DNA of 40,110 nucleotides from contig JAKMFD010000161.1 of assembly GCA_022425625.1 (NCBI GenBank), forward strand, positions 1 through 40,110, in the 5' to 3' direction. The notes beneath the pieces are model-generated. The model was not told the origin of the DNA and did not search any database. It saw only the letters and a list, made by a program, of their open reading frames with translations. Origin of the DNA: Crocinitomicaceae bacterium (GTDB lineage: Bacteria; Bacteroidota; Bacteroidia; Flavobacteriales_D; Crocinitomicaceae). A program made the translations under genes and the position numbers. The first letter of the stretch is position 1, and every line of letters begins with the position of its first letter. This document shows positions 8,431 to 16,506 of the stretch, in pieces.

Positions 8431-9223
8431 CATATTAAACCTTCAAGAAGGAGCGTCAAAAGCTGAAATAAAAAAAAGCTACAGAAAGCTCGTTAAAAAA
8501 TATCATCCTGATGTTTCGAAGGATCCCAATTGCCATGAAAAATATATAGAAATAAATGAGGCGTATGAAGCGCTGCTGGAACCAAAACCGAAAATCAAAA
8601 GAAAACCCTCAACGACCAGAGCTCAAAAATGGGAAAACTATAAAGAAGAAAGTAGAAAAAAAACAGCCCAACGAGACGCACAAAAGGCAAAAGAAATTAA
8701 AAGATTTTATCAAAGTCTTAGAACTGGATGGAGAAGAGGATGGATTCGGGTTAATGTTGTATTCAGTGTTATTATTTGTGTTTTCCTTGTAGCAGACCAA
8801 GAAAGTAATTTAACTCAAAGGAAAATTAAAATTACAAGCTTTCAGAATTTATCTAAATTCAATGAGGTCACAACGTTGGAGGGAGGTTATACTCTCCAAA
8901 ACATTCACTCAATTCTGAGATCTAAAACATACGTAGTCTTATTCGAAAGTAAATATTTAAAACAAGCTGTTTATGCTGCTTACAAACACGATGGCAAATA
9001 CATTTACCATAAGGTATTATTCGGACCCAGAGGTCCAAGTTTTTATTGGGGCTTTCCTATAGTATTTGCGGTATCCATGCTCCCCTTCATTTTTTATCTA
9101 TTTTTTAGAAAAAATAATGGCTGGTTTGTTTTTTTCCATTACACAACCTTAATCGTCACTACACCTTGGCTTATTTATTTTATTCTAGAGCATCCCGAAA
9201 TGATAGAAGTTTTGAAATTTTAA
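8408..9223 (+). CDS. Membrane-anchored J-domain (DnaJ-like) protein
   Basis: 271 residues. The J domain occupies residues about 4-60 ([20 protein letters not shown], then the HPD tripeptide in [10 protein letters not shown]), which in J proteins stimulates the ATPase of DnaK/Hsp70. A Lys/Arg-rich linker follows. A transmembrane helix lies near residues 117-136 ([17 protein letters not shown]) and at least two hydrophobic segments lie in the C-terminal 70 residues. No Gly/Phe-rich, zinc-finger or substrate-binding DnaJ domains are present, so this is a type III J protein. The start is GTG at 8408, 23 nt inside menE. Five nt separate its stop from nth. The client is unknown. Confidence 0.85.
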   Translation: MPGKSYYSILNLQEGASKAEIKKSYRKLVKKYHPDVSKDPNCHEKYIEINEAYEALLEPKPKIKRKPSTTRAQKWENYKEESRKKTAQRDAQKAKEIKRFYQSLRTGWRRGWIRVNVVFSVIICVFLVADQESNLTQRKIKITSFQNLSKFNEVTTLEGGYTLQNIHSILRSKTYVVLFESKYLKQAVYAAYKHDGKYIYHKVLFGPRGPSFYWGFPIVFAVSMLPFIFYLFFRKNNGWFVFFHYTTLIVTTPWLIYFILEHPEMIEVLKF

Positions 9224-9227
9224 TAAT

Positions 9228-9872
9228 ATGACTAAAAAAGAGAAAGCAAAATATATCATTAAAACACTTGAGGATTTATATCCAGAAACGCCGGTTCCAT
9301 TAGATCACAAGGATCCATACACACTATTAATTGCCGTACTCTTATCCGCCCAATGCACTGATGAGCGCGTAAATAAAATTACACCCGCGCTTTTCAAACT
9401 TGCTGATAATCCTCTGGATATGAGTCAGCAAAATGTCGATGACATTAGAGCTATAATAAGACCATGTGGGCTTTCTCCAAAAAAATCAAAAGCCATCTGG
9501 GAACTTTCAAATATTTTAATGGATAAATATAATGGTCGCGTACCTGAAACTTTAATGCAGCTTGAAGCTCTACCAGGTGTTGGTCATAAGACTGCCTCTG
9601 TTGTTGTATCGCAGGCCTTTGGTCAAGCGGCCTTTCCTGTTGACACGCATATTCATCGCCTTCTTACCAGATGGGGTATTACGAGTGGAAAGAATGTAGC
9701 ACAAACTGAAAAAGATGCCAAGAGACAATTTCCAATAGAAACATGGAACAAACTACATTTGCAAATTATTTTCTATGGACGAGCCTACTCCCCTGCCAGA
9801 AACCCTAAACTTGCCATTGATTTCATTACCGCTAAAATTGGCACTAAAAAAGCGATTAAGGAGCTCAAATAA
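9228..9872 (+). CDS. nth: Endonuclease III (DNA glycosylase/AP lyase) without the iron-sulfur cysteines
   Basis: Base-excision repair enzyme of 214 residues that removes oxidised pyrimidines and nicks at abasic sites. The helix-hairpin-helix LPGVGHKTASVVV contains the catalytic Lys121, and FPVDTHIHRL contains the catalytic Asp139. In E. coli the C-terminus carries four cysteines binding [4Fe-4S]. Here that region reads YSPARNPKLAIDFITAK and has no cysteine; the protein's only cysteines are C43 and C80. The cluster is therefore absent, which I believe is common in Flavobacteriales homologues. ATG start 4 nt after the J-protein stop; last gene of the dnaX operon. Confidence 0.93.
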   Translation: MTKKEKAKYIIKTLEDLYPETPVPLDHKDPYTLLIAVLLSAQCTDERVNKITPALFKLADNPLDMSQQNVDDIRAIIRPCGLSPKKSKAIWELSNILMDKYNGRVPETLMQLEALPGVGHKTASVVVSQAFGQAAFPVDTHIHRLLTRWGITSGKNVAQTEKDAKRQFPIETWNKLHLQIIFYGRAYSPARNPKLAIDFITAKIGTKKAIKELK

Positions 9873-9875
9873 ATG

Positions 9876-9885
9876 AACAATTGTT
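9876..9885. repeat. 10-bp perfect palindrome AACAATTGTT in the nth-dnaB gap
   Basis: AACAATTGTT is self-complementary and lies just after the nth stop, about 80 nt before dnaB. It is too short to be a convincing terminator. It could be a protein site or chance in AT-rich DNA. Confidence 0.25.
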
Positions 9886-9955
9886 GAAAAGTGCTCTTAA
9901 TAAGGTGTGTATAAATTATATTTTTAAAAGTCTCTAGTTTGGAGATTCGAATTCC

Positions 9956-9963
9956 TATATTTG
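9956..9963 (+). promoter_or_regulatory. -7 element immediately before dnaB
   Basis: TATATTTG is a perfect TAnnTTTG match, ending 4 nt before the ATG at 9968. If used, the transcript would start at or within the first codon. Either the mRNA is leaderless or translation begins at the in-frame ATG at 10037 (MGKLPPQAIEVEQ). Confidence 0.5.
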
Positions 9964-9967
9964 TTTT

Positions 9968-11548
9968 ATGGATACTTCAGAAGGAAAAAAAACCCCAATT
10001 CAGAGATTAAAAAATACCTCTAGCTTAATTAATGACATGGGAAAGCTACCTCCACAAGCTATTGAAGTTGAACAAGTTGTACTCGGAGCGATGATGTTGG
10101 AAAAGGATGCTGTAAACAACACCATTGATATACTTAATGATGAAAGTTTTTACGATCCAAAGCATCAAATTATTTTCAAGACAATCCATTCATTATTTGC
10201 CAGTACAAGTCCTATTGACTTAGTAACCGTATCAGCTCAATTACAAAAAAACGGTGAACTAGAAGCAGCAGGTGGTGCAGCATATATATCGTCCTTAACT
10301 AACAGAGTTGCATCGTCATCTCATATACAATACCACGCAAGAATCATTTCTGAAAAGCATATAAAAAGAGAGCTTATTCGCGTAAGTACTGATATCATTA
10401 AGGACTCATATGACGAAACAAAGGACGTATTCGAGTTGCTAAATAATGCGGAAACTAATTTATTTAAAATAGCCGAAGCAAATATGAGTAAGCAAGCGGC
10501 GACGATGCAAAATGTTATTAGTGAGGCGATCGATGAAATTGAAAAAGCATCAAAAAATACAGATGGTCTTTCAGGTGTTCCTTCTGGATTTTATGAACTT
10601 GATAAAATAACTGCGGGATGGCAAAGGTCTGATATGATTGTGCTCGCTGCAAGACCAGGTATGGGTAAAACAGCCTTCGTGTTATCAATGGCAAGAAATA
10701 CTGCTGTAGATCATAATAAAGGTGTCGCTGTATTTTCATTAGAAATGTCTTGTGTACAGCTTGTTAAAAGACTTATTGCCAGCGAAGCGAGACTTTCTGG
10801 AGAAAAATTAAGGAAGGGAGATCTAAAAGATTACGAATTCCAGCAGCTTCATACAAGAATTAAAAAATTATCTACTGCTCCAATTTATATAGATGATACA
10901 CCCGGGCTCAGTATCTTTGATTTCAGAGCGAAATGTAGAAGACTTAAGTCTCAATATGACATAGATTTAATCATCATTGATTACTTGCAGCTAATGTCTG
11001 CGAAAACAAGCGAGAATTCAAGATCAAATGGAAATAGAGAGCAAGAAATCTCCATGATTTCAAGGTCCATAAAAGAAATAGCTAAGGAATTAGATGTTCC
11101 AATTATTGCTCTTGCCCAGCTCAGCCGTTCTGTTGAACAACGTGGAGGCGATAAAAGACCCATTCTATCTGACCTTCGTGAATCAGGCGCAATAGAACAA
11201 GATGCTGATATCGTTTCGTTTATCTATCGCCCAGATTATTATGGCTTTATGACAGATGAAGCCACAGGGAATGACAATACGGGCATTGGAGAAATCATTA
11301 TAAGAAAACATAGAAATGGTGCTCAAGGAACTGTAAGACTTAAGTTCATCGATCAGTATGCAAGATTTGACAACCTAGATGAGATGCCAGATTACAATCA
11401 AATCACCCAAGAATCTAGTGAGAAGACAAGTGCTATTAACAATCCAAATAACACATTTACGGTTCCAAGTAAAATGAACGAAACCGAAGACTCAGATGAT
11501 TATGGTGACTTTGGAAAAAATGAGGATACGCACGAAAATGATTTCTAA
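9968..11548 (+). CDS. dnaB: Replicative DNA helicase DnaB
   Basis: Hexameric 5'-3' replication-fork helicase, 526 residues. The N-terminal DnaB domain begins at LPPQAIEVEQVVLGAMML (about residue 27). The RecA-like ATPase has Walker A ARPGMGKTA (about 230-238), Walker B LIIIDYLQLM, and the LAQLSRSVEQR and DLRESGAIEQDAD motifs. The C-terminal tail is acidic and presumably disordered. No intein interrupts it. The first ATG is at 9968, but an in-frame ATG at 10037 starts right at the conserved domain and fits the promoter position better. The following gene starts 1 nt after the stop. Confidence 0.96.
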   Translation: MDTSEGKKTPIQRLKNTSSLINDMGKLPPQAIEVEQVVLGAMMLEKDAVNNTIDILNDESFYDPKHQIIFKTIHSLFASTSPIDLVTVSAQLQKNGELEAAGGAAYISSLTNRVASSSHIQYHARIISEKHIKRELIRVSTDIIKDSYDETKDVFELLNNAETNLFKIAEANMSKQAATMQNVISEAIDEIEKASKNTDGLSGVPSGFYELDKITAGWQRSDMIVLAARPGMGKTAFVLSMARNTAVDHNKGVAVFSLEMSCVQLVKRLIASEARLSGEKLRKGDLKDYEFQQLHTRIKKLSTAPIYIDDTPGLSIFDFRAKCRRLKSQYDIDLIIIDYLQLMSAKTSENSRSNGNREQEISMISRSIKEIAKELDVPIIALAQLSRSVEQRGGDKRPILSDLRESGAIEQDADIVSFIYRPDYYGFMTDEATGNDNTGIGEIIIRKHRNGAQGTVRLKFIDQYARFDNLDEMPDYNQITQESSEKTSAINNPNNTFTVPSKMNETEDSDDYGDFGKNEDTHENDF

Positions 11549-11549
11549 A

Positions 11550-12815
11550 ATGAAGCTGAGCATTCTCTTTCTCTTCTTCTTTCTCTCCTGCAATTTTGCA
11601 AATGCAACACAAATTTTAGTGTTCATGGGAGAAAAACAAAAGAATCATCTTAAAGCTTATGGAATAGCATATTGGGTAATCGAAAAAGATGTGAGTATCG
11701 AATGGTTACTAAACTACAGAGGGGGATCCTTCCTAATGCCTCATTTGGTTACAATAGAGGAAGAATTAATGATTAGAGGTGTCTCTTATCAAATTTTAAC
11801 TGAAGGTCAAGTCTCACAAATCAAAACTCAAATAGCAAATCCAGAGGTGAATATGGAAGTTATTCAATTAGAAAAACCTCCAAAAATTGCTGTATATACA
11901 CCACCAAACAAGCAACCATGGGATGATGCGGTAACAATGGTATTGGAATATGCAGAAATTCCCTATGATAAAATCTACGATTCCTCCATTGTAATGGGTA
12001 AACTTCCTGAATATGATTGGCTTCATTTGCATCATGAAGATTTTACTGGACAATACGGGAAATTCTACAGGTCTGCACGCTATCAAAAATGGTATCAAGA
12101 ACAAATTGACGTTGCAGAAGGAAACGCTAAACTTCTTGGATTTAAAAAAGTTTCAGAACTGAAATTAGGTGTGGCGAAAAATATACAGAATTTTGTTTTG
12201 GGTGGTGGATTCTTATTTACAATGTGCAGCGGTACCGATAGCTTTGACATTGCTTTAGCAGCTCAAAACACAGATATATGTGAAAGTGTATTTGATGGAG
12301 ACCCATCTAATCCTAATAGTGATCAGGAGCTAGATTATTCTAAAACATTTGCATTTAAAGACTTTAAGCTCATCAAAGACCCTATGGTCTATGAATACTC
12401 GGATATTGATGGGACGTATTTAAGAACCAATAGAACCATACCTAAAGAAATGGATGAATTCACATTATTTGATTTCTCTGCAAAATGGGATGTTGTTCCG
12501 ACCATGCTTACGCAGTGTCATCAGGATGTTATAAAGGGTTTTATGGGTCAAACAACAGACTTTAAAAAAGACCTCATTAAATCGAGTGTGCTAATTTTAG
12601 GCGAGACTGAAGCTGCACAAACAGCAAGATACATTCATGGAGAGATGGGACAAGGTACTTGGACATTTTATGGAGGTCATGACCCAGAAGATTATCAACA
12701 TTTCGTTGGAGACCCACCAACAGACTTAAATTTGCATCCAAATTCACCAGGATATAGACTCATATTAAACAACATACTTTTTCCAGCGGCTAAAAAGAAA
12801 AAAAGAAAAACATAA
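11550..12815 (+). CDS. Conserved Bacteroidota secreted protein next to dnaB (function unknown)
   Basis: 421 residues starting MKLSILFLFFFLSCNFANA, a clear signal peptide. The chosen ATG is 1 nt after the dnaB stop; further in-frame ATGs lie upstream inside dnaB. The mature protein contains KNHLKAYGIAYWVIEKDVSI, LNYRGGSFLMP, the middle stretch YDWLHLHHEDFTGQYGKFY and GGGFLFTMCSGTDSFDIALA, and ends in a Lys-rich tail. From memory, close Flavobacteriales homologues in this position are often labelled asparagine synthetase B. I see none of that enzyme's hallmarks (no N-terminal Cys nucleophile, no SGGLDS PP-loop), so I do not accept the name. The GGxL...CSG...D layout loosely recalls glutamine-amidotransferase-like beta-galactosidase-fold proteins, which is a guess. 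Confidence 0.75.
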   Translation: MKLSILFLFFFLSCNFANATQILVFMGEKQKNHLKAYGIAYWVIEKDVSIEWLLNYRGGSFLMPHLVTIEEELMIRGVSYQILTEGQVSQIKTQIANPEVNMEVIQLEKPPKIAVYTPPNKQPWDDAVTMVLEYAEIPYDKIYDSSIVMGKLPEYDWLHLHHEDFTGQYGKFYRSARYQKWYQEQIDVAEGNAKLLGFKKVSELKLGVAKNIQNFVLGGGFLFTMCSGTDSFDIALAAQNTDICESVFDGDPSNPNSDQELDYSKTFAFKDFKLIKDPMVYEYSDIDGTYLRTNRTIPKEMDEFTLFDFSAKWDVVPTMLTQCHQDVIKGFMGQTTDFKKDLIKSSVLILGETEAAQTARYIHGEMGQGTWTFYGGHDPEDYQHFVGDPPTDLNLHPNSPGYRLILNNILFPAAKKKKRKT

Positions 12816-12835
12816 AATCTTTCAATTTTATTGGT

Positions 12836-12916
12836 ATGTCAAAGGATTTTGTTAAACTTGTAAAGCAAAGACAAGGTTCTAAGTCTTTAATTTCCTCATC
12901 TGTTCCTAAAAAGTAA
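12836..12916 (+). CDS. Candidate 26-residue basic peptide
   Basis: An ATG-to-TAA frame between the dnaB operon and rho would encode a lysine-rich peptide with seven basic residues and one acidic residue, starting MSKDFVKLVKQRQ and ending SSVPKK. It lies upstream of the rho promoter element and therefore outside the rho transcript. I recognise no family. It is short enough to arise by chance, so conservation is the only real test. Confidence 0.25.
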   Translation: MSKDFVKLVKQRQGSKSLISSSVPKK

Positions 12917-12956
12917 TGAATAGAATAACTTTATTTAAGTAATTATAACTACAAAA

Positions 12957-12964
12957 TATATTTG
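12957..12964 (+). promoter_or_regulatory. -7 promoter element of rho
   Basis: TATATTTG is a perfect TAnnTTTG match, 42 nt before the rho ATG, giving a predicted leader of about 35 nt. No well-spaced -33 TTG is seen. The inverted repeat TGACGA-CATC-TCGTCA at 12963-12978 spans the expected start of transcription. Confidence 0.5.
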
Positions 12965-13006
12965 ACGACATCTCGTCACAAAAATCCTTAAATCAATTAA
13001 CAAATA

Positions 13007-14515
13007 ATGGAAAATTCATCCGCTGAAGATGCAAAAGACTTATTAGACAACACAAGTAATGAAGCTAAAGATGCTTCTAAAGAAGAAGGTCAGAAACCTG
13101 CTCCTGTAAAAAAGAGAACTCGGAAACGTATTAAAGTTGAAGCTCCTACAGAAGAAAATAAGGGAGAAATCACAGCTAAACCAATGGAAACAACTGCCGA
13201 TACGAAATCCGATGGAGAAGTATTACCTGAGAATAAAAAAACGAATGAGCCAGAGGATATTCACGGTTCCAACGAAAAGAAAATAGAAGATAAGCCAACA
13301 AAGGAACAACGTCATACTAAAAAAGATGATAAAAAAACCAATCATAAAGACCGATCCAAAGATCAAAAAAACAATGACAATAAAAGCAATTATGATTTAG
13401 TTGGGATTGTTTCTGCTGAAGGTGTTCTTGAAGTGATTCAGGATGGTTACGGTTTCTTAAGATCATCGGATTATAATTACCTGCCTTCTCCCGACGATAT
13501 TTATGTTTCGCAAAATCAGGTTAAGCTTTTTGGTTTAAAAACGGGAGACACTGTAAAAGGGACTATTAGACCACCTAAGGAAGGCGAAAAGTTCTTTCCT
13601 TTAGTGCGGGTTGAGTCTATTAATGGAAGAGATCCATCATATATTAGAGACCGTGTTCCTTTCCAGTATTTAACTCCATTATTCCCTTCAGAAAAATTCA
13701 AATTAACCGGACACAAACAAGATTCATTATCTACAAGGATAATGGACCTATTTTGCCCGATTGGTAAAGGTCAGAGAGGGATGATTGTTGCACAACCTAA
13801 AACAGGTAAAACAATGCTCCTAAAGGATGTCGCGAATGCAATCGCTGCAAATCATCCTGAAACATACCTTATCGTTCTATTGATAGACGAGAGACCTGAA
13901 GAGGTAACAGATATGGCCCGAAGTGTAAAAGCTGAAGTAATTGCATCCACATTTGATGAACCTGCAGATAGACACGTTAAAGTTGCAAATATTGTCCTTG
14001 AAAAGGCCAAAAGAATGGTTGAATGCGGTCACGACGTTTGTATACTACTCGACTCTATTACAAGACTGGCGAGAGCCTATAATACCGTTTCACCTGCATC
14101 CGGAAAAGTACTTTCTGGTGGTGTCGATGCAAATGCTTTGCATAAGCCTAAAAGATTCTTTGGATCTGCACGTAAAATTGAAAACGGCGGTTCGTTATCT
14201 ATTTTAGCCACGGCACTTACTGAAACAGGATCAAAAATGGATGAAGTTATTTTTGAAGAATTTAAAGGAACCGGTAACATGGAGCTTCAATTAGATCGAA
14301 AAATTTCAAATAGAAGAATCTATCCAGCCATAGATATTACGGCTTCAGGTACAAGACGAGAAGATCTTTTACTTAGCAAAGATGTGATGCAAAGAATTTG
14401 GCTGATGCGAAAATTCATTGCAGACATGAACCCTGTTGAGGCGATGGAATTCTTAAAGAACCACATGGAAAATACTGTTTCTAATGAAGAGTTCTTGATT
14501 TCTATGAATAGCTAA
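13007..14515 (+). CDS. rho: Transcription termination factor Rho with a charged, disordered N-terminus
   Basis: Hexameric RNA helicase ending transcription, 502 residues. Residues 1 to about 128 are Lys/Glu/Asp/Asn-rich and low complexity. The cold-shock-type RNA-binding domain follows ([21 protein letters not shown]), then the ATPase with Walker [11 protein letters not shown], Walker [14 protein letters not shown] and the Q/R-loop region SGGVDANAL. The usual N-terminal helical Rho_N subdomain is not visible. An in-frame TAA at 12998-13000, three codons upstream, rules out a longer start. The next gene begins 1 nt after the stop. Confidence 0.95.
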   Translation: MENSSAEDAKDLLDNTSNEAKDASKEEGQKPAPVKKRTRKRIKVEAPTEENKGEITAKPMETTADTKSDGEVLPENKKTNEPEDIHGSNEKKIEDKPTKEQRHTKKDDKKTNHKDRSKDQKNNDNKSNYDLVGIVSAEGVLEVIQDGYGFLRSSDYNYLPSPDDIYVSQNQVKLFGLKTGDTVKGTIRPPKEGEKFFPLVRVESINGRDPSYIRDRVPFQYLTPLFPSEKFKLTGHKQDSLSTRIMDLFCPIGKGQRGMIVAQPKTGKTMLLKDVANAIAANHPETYLIVLLIDERPEEVTDMARSVKAEVIASTFDEPADRHVKVANIVLEKAKRMVECGHDVCILLDSITRLARAYNTVSPASGKVLSGGVDANALHKPKRFFGSARKIENGGSLSILATALTETGSKMDEVIFEEFKGTGNMELQLDRKISNRRIYPAIDITASGTRREDLLLSKDVMQRIWLMRKFIADMNPVEAMEFLKNHMENTVSNEEFLISMNS

Positions 14516-14516
14516 A

Positions 14517-15086
14517 ATGAAAAAAGCAATAAATATCGGTATTGGTTTTGCCGTTATATGGATCATCTTAAAGCTTGTTGCTTTTAATTTTCAGATCTTT
14601 TTGACTGATCTAAAGCCATTCATTTTCGCCAATATGTTGTTCGTAACCATAGGTATATGCGTCTCACTATATTTAAAGAAAAAAGCAGGAGAAGCTTCAA
14701 ACCTATTGGGTGACGTAAAAACGGGAATGACATCCAGTATTATTTATACTGTATTAGTTAGCGCATTTATCTATTTCTATTATCAATCTATATACCCTGA
14801 ATTCAATAGCTCAAAAATTAGCGAAATGGAATTATTATTAGCCGATGAGACCAAGGTAGCGGAGTTGAGAGCATCGAATCCAGATATGGAAAATAGTAGC
14901 AGTGATGAAATTAGAAATAAGGTAATGACCAGTATTAGTCAATATTATTCCGCACAATTCACAATGACTATTTCACTATTGGGATTACTCGTTTATTCAA
15001 CACTAAACAGTTTATTAATATCCTTAATTTTTCGAAAAATCATTTTTAAGCATCAAACTGAGAATTCCTCACCTAACGCCTCGTAA
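14517..15086 (+). CDS. Four-helix integral membrane protein, DUF4199-like
   Basis: 189 residues with four predicted transmembrane helices: about 4-24 (INIGIGFAVIWIILKLVAF), 33-52 (PFIFANMLFVTIGICVSLYL), 70-88 (SSIIYTVLVSAFIYFYYQS) and 148-170 (FTMTISLLGLLVYSTLNSLL). The loop between helices 3 and 4 is hydrophilic. The layout, including a Lys-Thr-Gly-Met before helix 3 and a proline soon after it, resembles the Bacteroidota family DUF4199, whose function is unknown. It is co-transcribed with rho (1 nt gap). Its 3' end overlaps the convergent mpl gene by 34 nt. Confidence 0.75.
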   Translation: MKKAINIGIGFAVIWIILKLVAFNFQIFLTDLKPFIFANMLFVTIGICVSLYLKKKAGEASNLLGDVKTGMTSSIIYTVLVSAFIYFYYQSIYPEFNSSKISEMELLLADETKVAELRASNPDMENSSSDEIRNKVMTSISQYYSAQFTMTISLLGLLVYSTLNSLLISLIFRKIIFKHQTENSSPNAS

Positions 15087-16408
15087 TTTATTCCGTCAAA
15101 ATTACCTGAGGACATCATGAGAAGAACACTGTTTTGATCTGTAATATCCCGTACAAATTCTAATACTGATTCTGTGGTGTTTTTAACAACCACATGACTT
15201 CCAAAAGCCTGCTGAACTTCATCTATACTTATAGGAGAGAGTTTTTTGTGTGCAACAACCTTCGGGCTGAAATAAACTAAAGCATGATCAGCGGCATTCA
15301 TACAATCCTTATAAAACGGTAAAAAGTCTTTACGCAAGGATGAAAAGGTATGAAGTTCCATACAAGCAATGATCTTTCTTGTGCCATATTGTTCTTTAAC
15401 AGCACTTGTTGTCGCCTTCAACTTTGATGGAGAATGGGCAAAATCTTTATACATTACAAAAGAACCATACTCCACAACCTTCTGTAAACGCTTTCCTGCT
15501 CCTTTAAAATCTGACATACCGTCTAAGAACTGTTCATTCGAAATCCCCATGTGTGAGGATAGGTGCATTGCACCTATCATATTCTGAAGGTTATGACTGC
15601 CAAAAATCTGAAGAGGATATTCTTTACCTTCCCAGGCAACTTCAGTGCCATTATCAATTGATTTGAAAATAGGTGTTTTATAAGGCTTAATATTTAATGA
15701 GTTTTTATAGTTATGAGCTATACGTTCTACTTCATGGTCTAACGAATTATATATCAAATAACCCTTATCCTTAATAACAGAACAGAAAATATCAAATTGT
15801 AGAACATAATTTTCAAAAGTTGGAAATACATTAATGTGATCCCATGCAATACCGCTAATTAAAGCAACATCCGGCTTATATAAATGGAACTTCGGTCTTC
15901 TATCAATTGGCGAACTTAAGTACTCATCCCCTTCTAAAATCATGTAATCAGCAGACTCTGTTAATCTTACCATACAATCATACCCTTCCAACTGTGCACC
16001 CACCATGTAATCTACATCCACATTTTGCTTTTTGCAAACGTGCAAAAGCATAGATGTTATCGTCGTCTTCCCATGACTGCCTCCAATGACAATTCTAGTC
16101 TTTGACTTACTTTGCTCATATAAATATTCAGGATAAGAAAAAATAGGAATAGATAATCGTTTAGCTTCGAGGAGCTCAGGATTATCTGCTCTAGCATGCA
16201 TACCAAGAATAACAGCATCTAAATTCTCGTTAATGCGATTTTTGTTCCAACCAATCTCATTTGGCAAAATACCTTGGTTTTCTAAACGAGACCGAGATGG
16301 TTCGAAAATCTCATCATCAGAACCTGAAACTTCAAACCCTTTTCTACTTAATGCAATAGCCAGGTTGTGCATTGCGCTCCCTCCTATTGCAATAAAATGT
16401 ACTTTCAT
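15053..16408 (-). CDS. mpl: Mpl-type Mur ligase (UDP-MurNAc : murein tripeptide ligase)
   Basis: 451-residue Mur ligase family enzyme. Mpl recycles peptidoglycan by joining the released tripeptide L-Ala-gamma-D-Glu-meso-DAP to UDP-MurNAc. The N-terminal Rossmann motif is IAIGGSAMHNLAIAL, the ATP-binding loop IGGSHGKTTITSML, followed by LEGDEYLSSPIDRRPKFHLY and the central ISGIAWDHINVFPTFENY. These strings are characteristic of the Bacteroidota Mpl/peptidoglycan-synthetase group, not of MurC. It is the last gene of a minus-strand run, 98 nt after apbE, and may have its own promoter, though no strict TAnnTTTG was found. It could work with the NlpC/P60 peptidase at 25-933 in wall turnover (inference). 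Confidence 0.88.
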   Translation of the reverse strand: MKVHFIAIGGSAMHNLAIALSRKGFEVSGSDDEIFEPSRSRLENQGILPNEIGWNKNRINENLDAVILGMHARADNPELLEAKRLSIPIFSYPEYLYEQSKSKTRIVIGGSHGKTTITSMLLHVCKKQNVDVDYMVGAQLEGYDCMVRLTESADYMILEGDEYLSSPIDRRPKFHLYKPDVALISGIAWDHINVFPTFENYVLQFDIFCSVIKDKGYLIYNSLDHEVERIAHNYKNSLNIKPYKTPIFKSIDNGTEVAWEGKEYPLQIFGSHNLQNMIGAMHLSSHMGISNEQFLDGMSDFKGAGKRLQKVVEYGSFVMYKDFAHSPSKLKATTSAVKEQYGTRKIIACMELHTFSSLRKDFLPFYKDCMNAADHALVYFSPKVVAHKKLSPISIDEVQQAFGSHVVVKNTTESVLEFVRDITDQNSVLLMMSSGNFDGINYEALGEEFSV

Positions 16409-16506
16409 TTTAAATAATTTGAACTAAAATATGAATGAAAGCTATTCAAAATAAAGAGGTTCTAAAGAGTTACTGACAAAAGAATATGAATTGCTATTAG
16501 TTTTGA

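Noticed and set aside
11550-12815. Asparagine synthetase B
   Set aside because: No N-terminal cysteine nucleophile domain and no PP-loop; the protein has a signal peptide.
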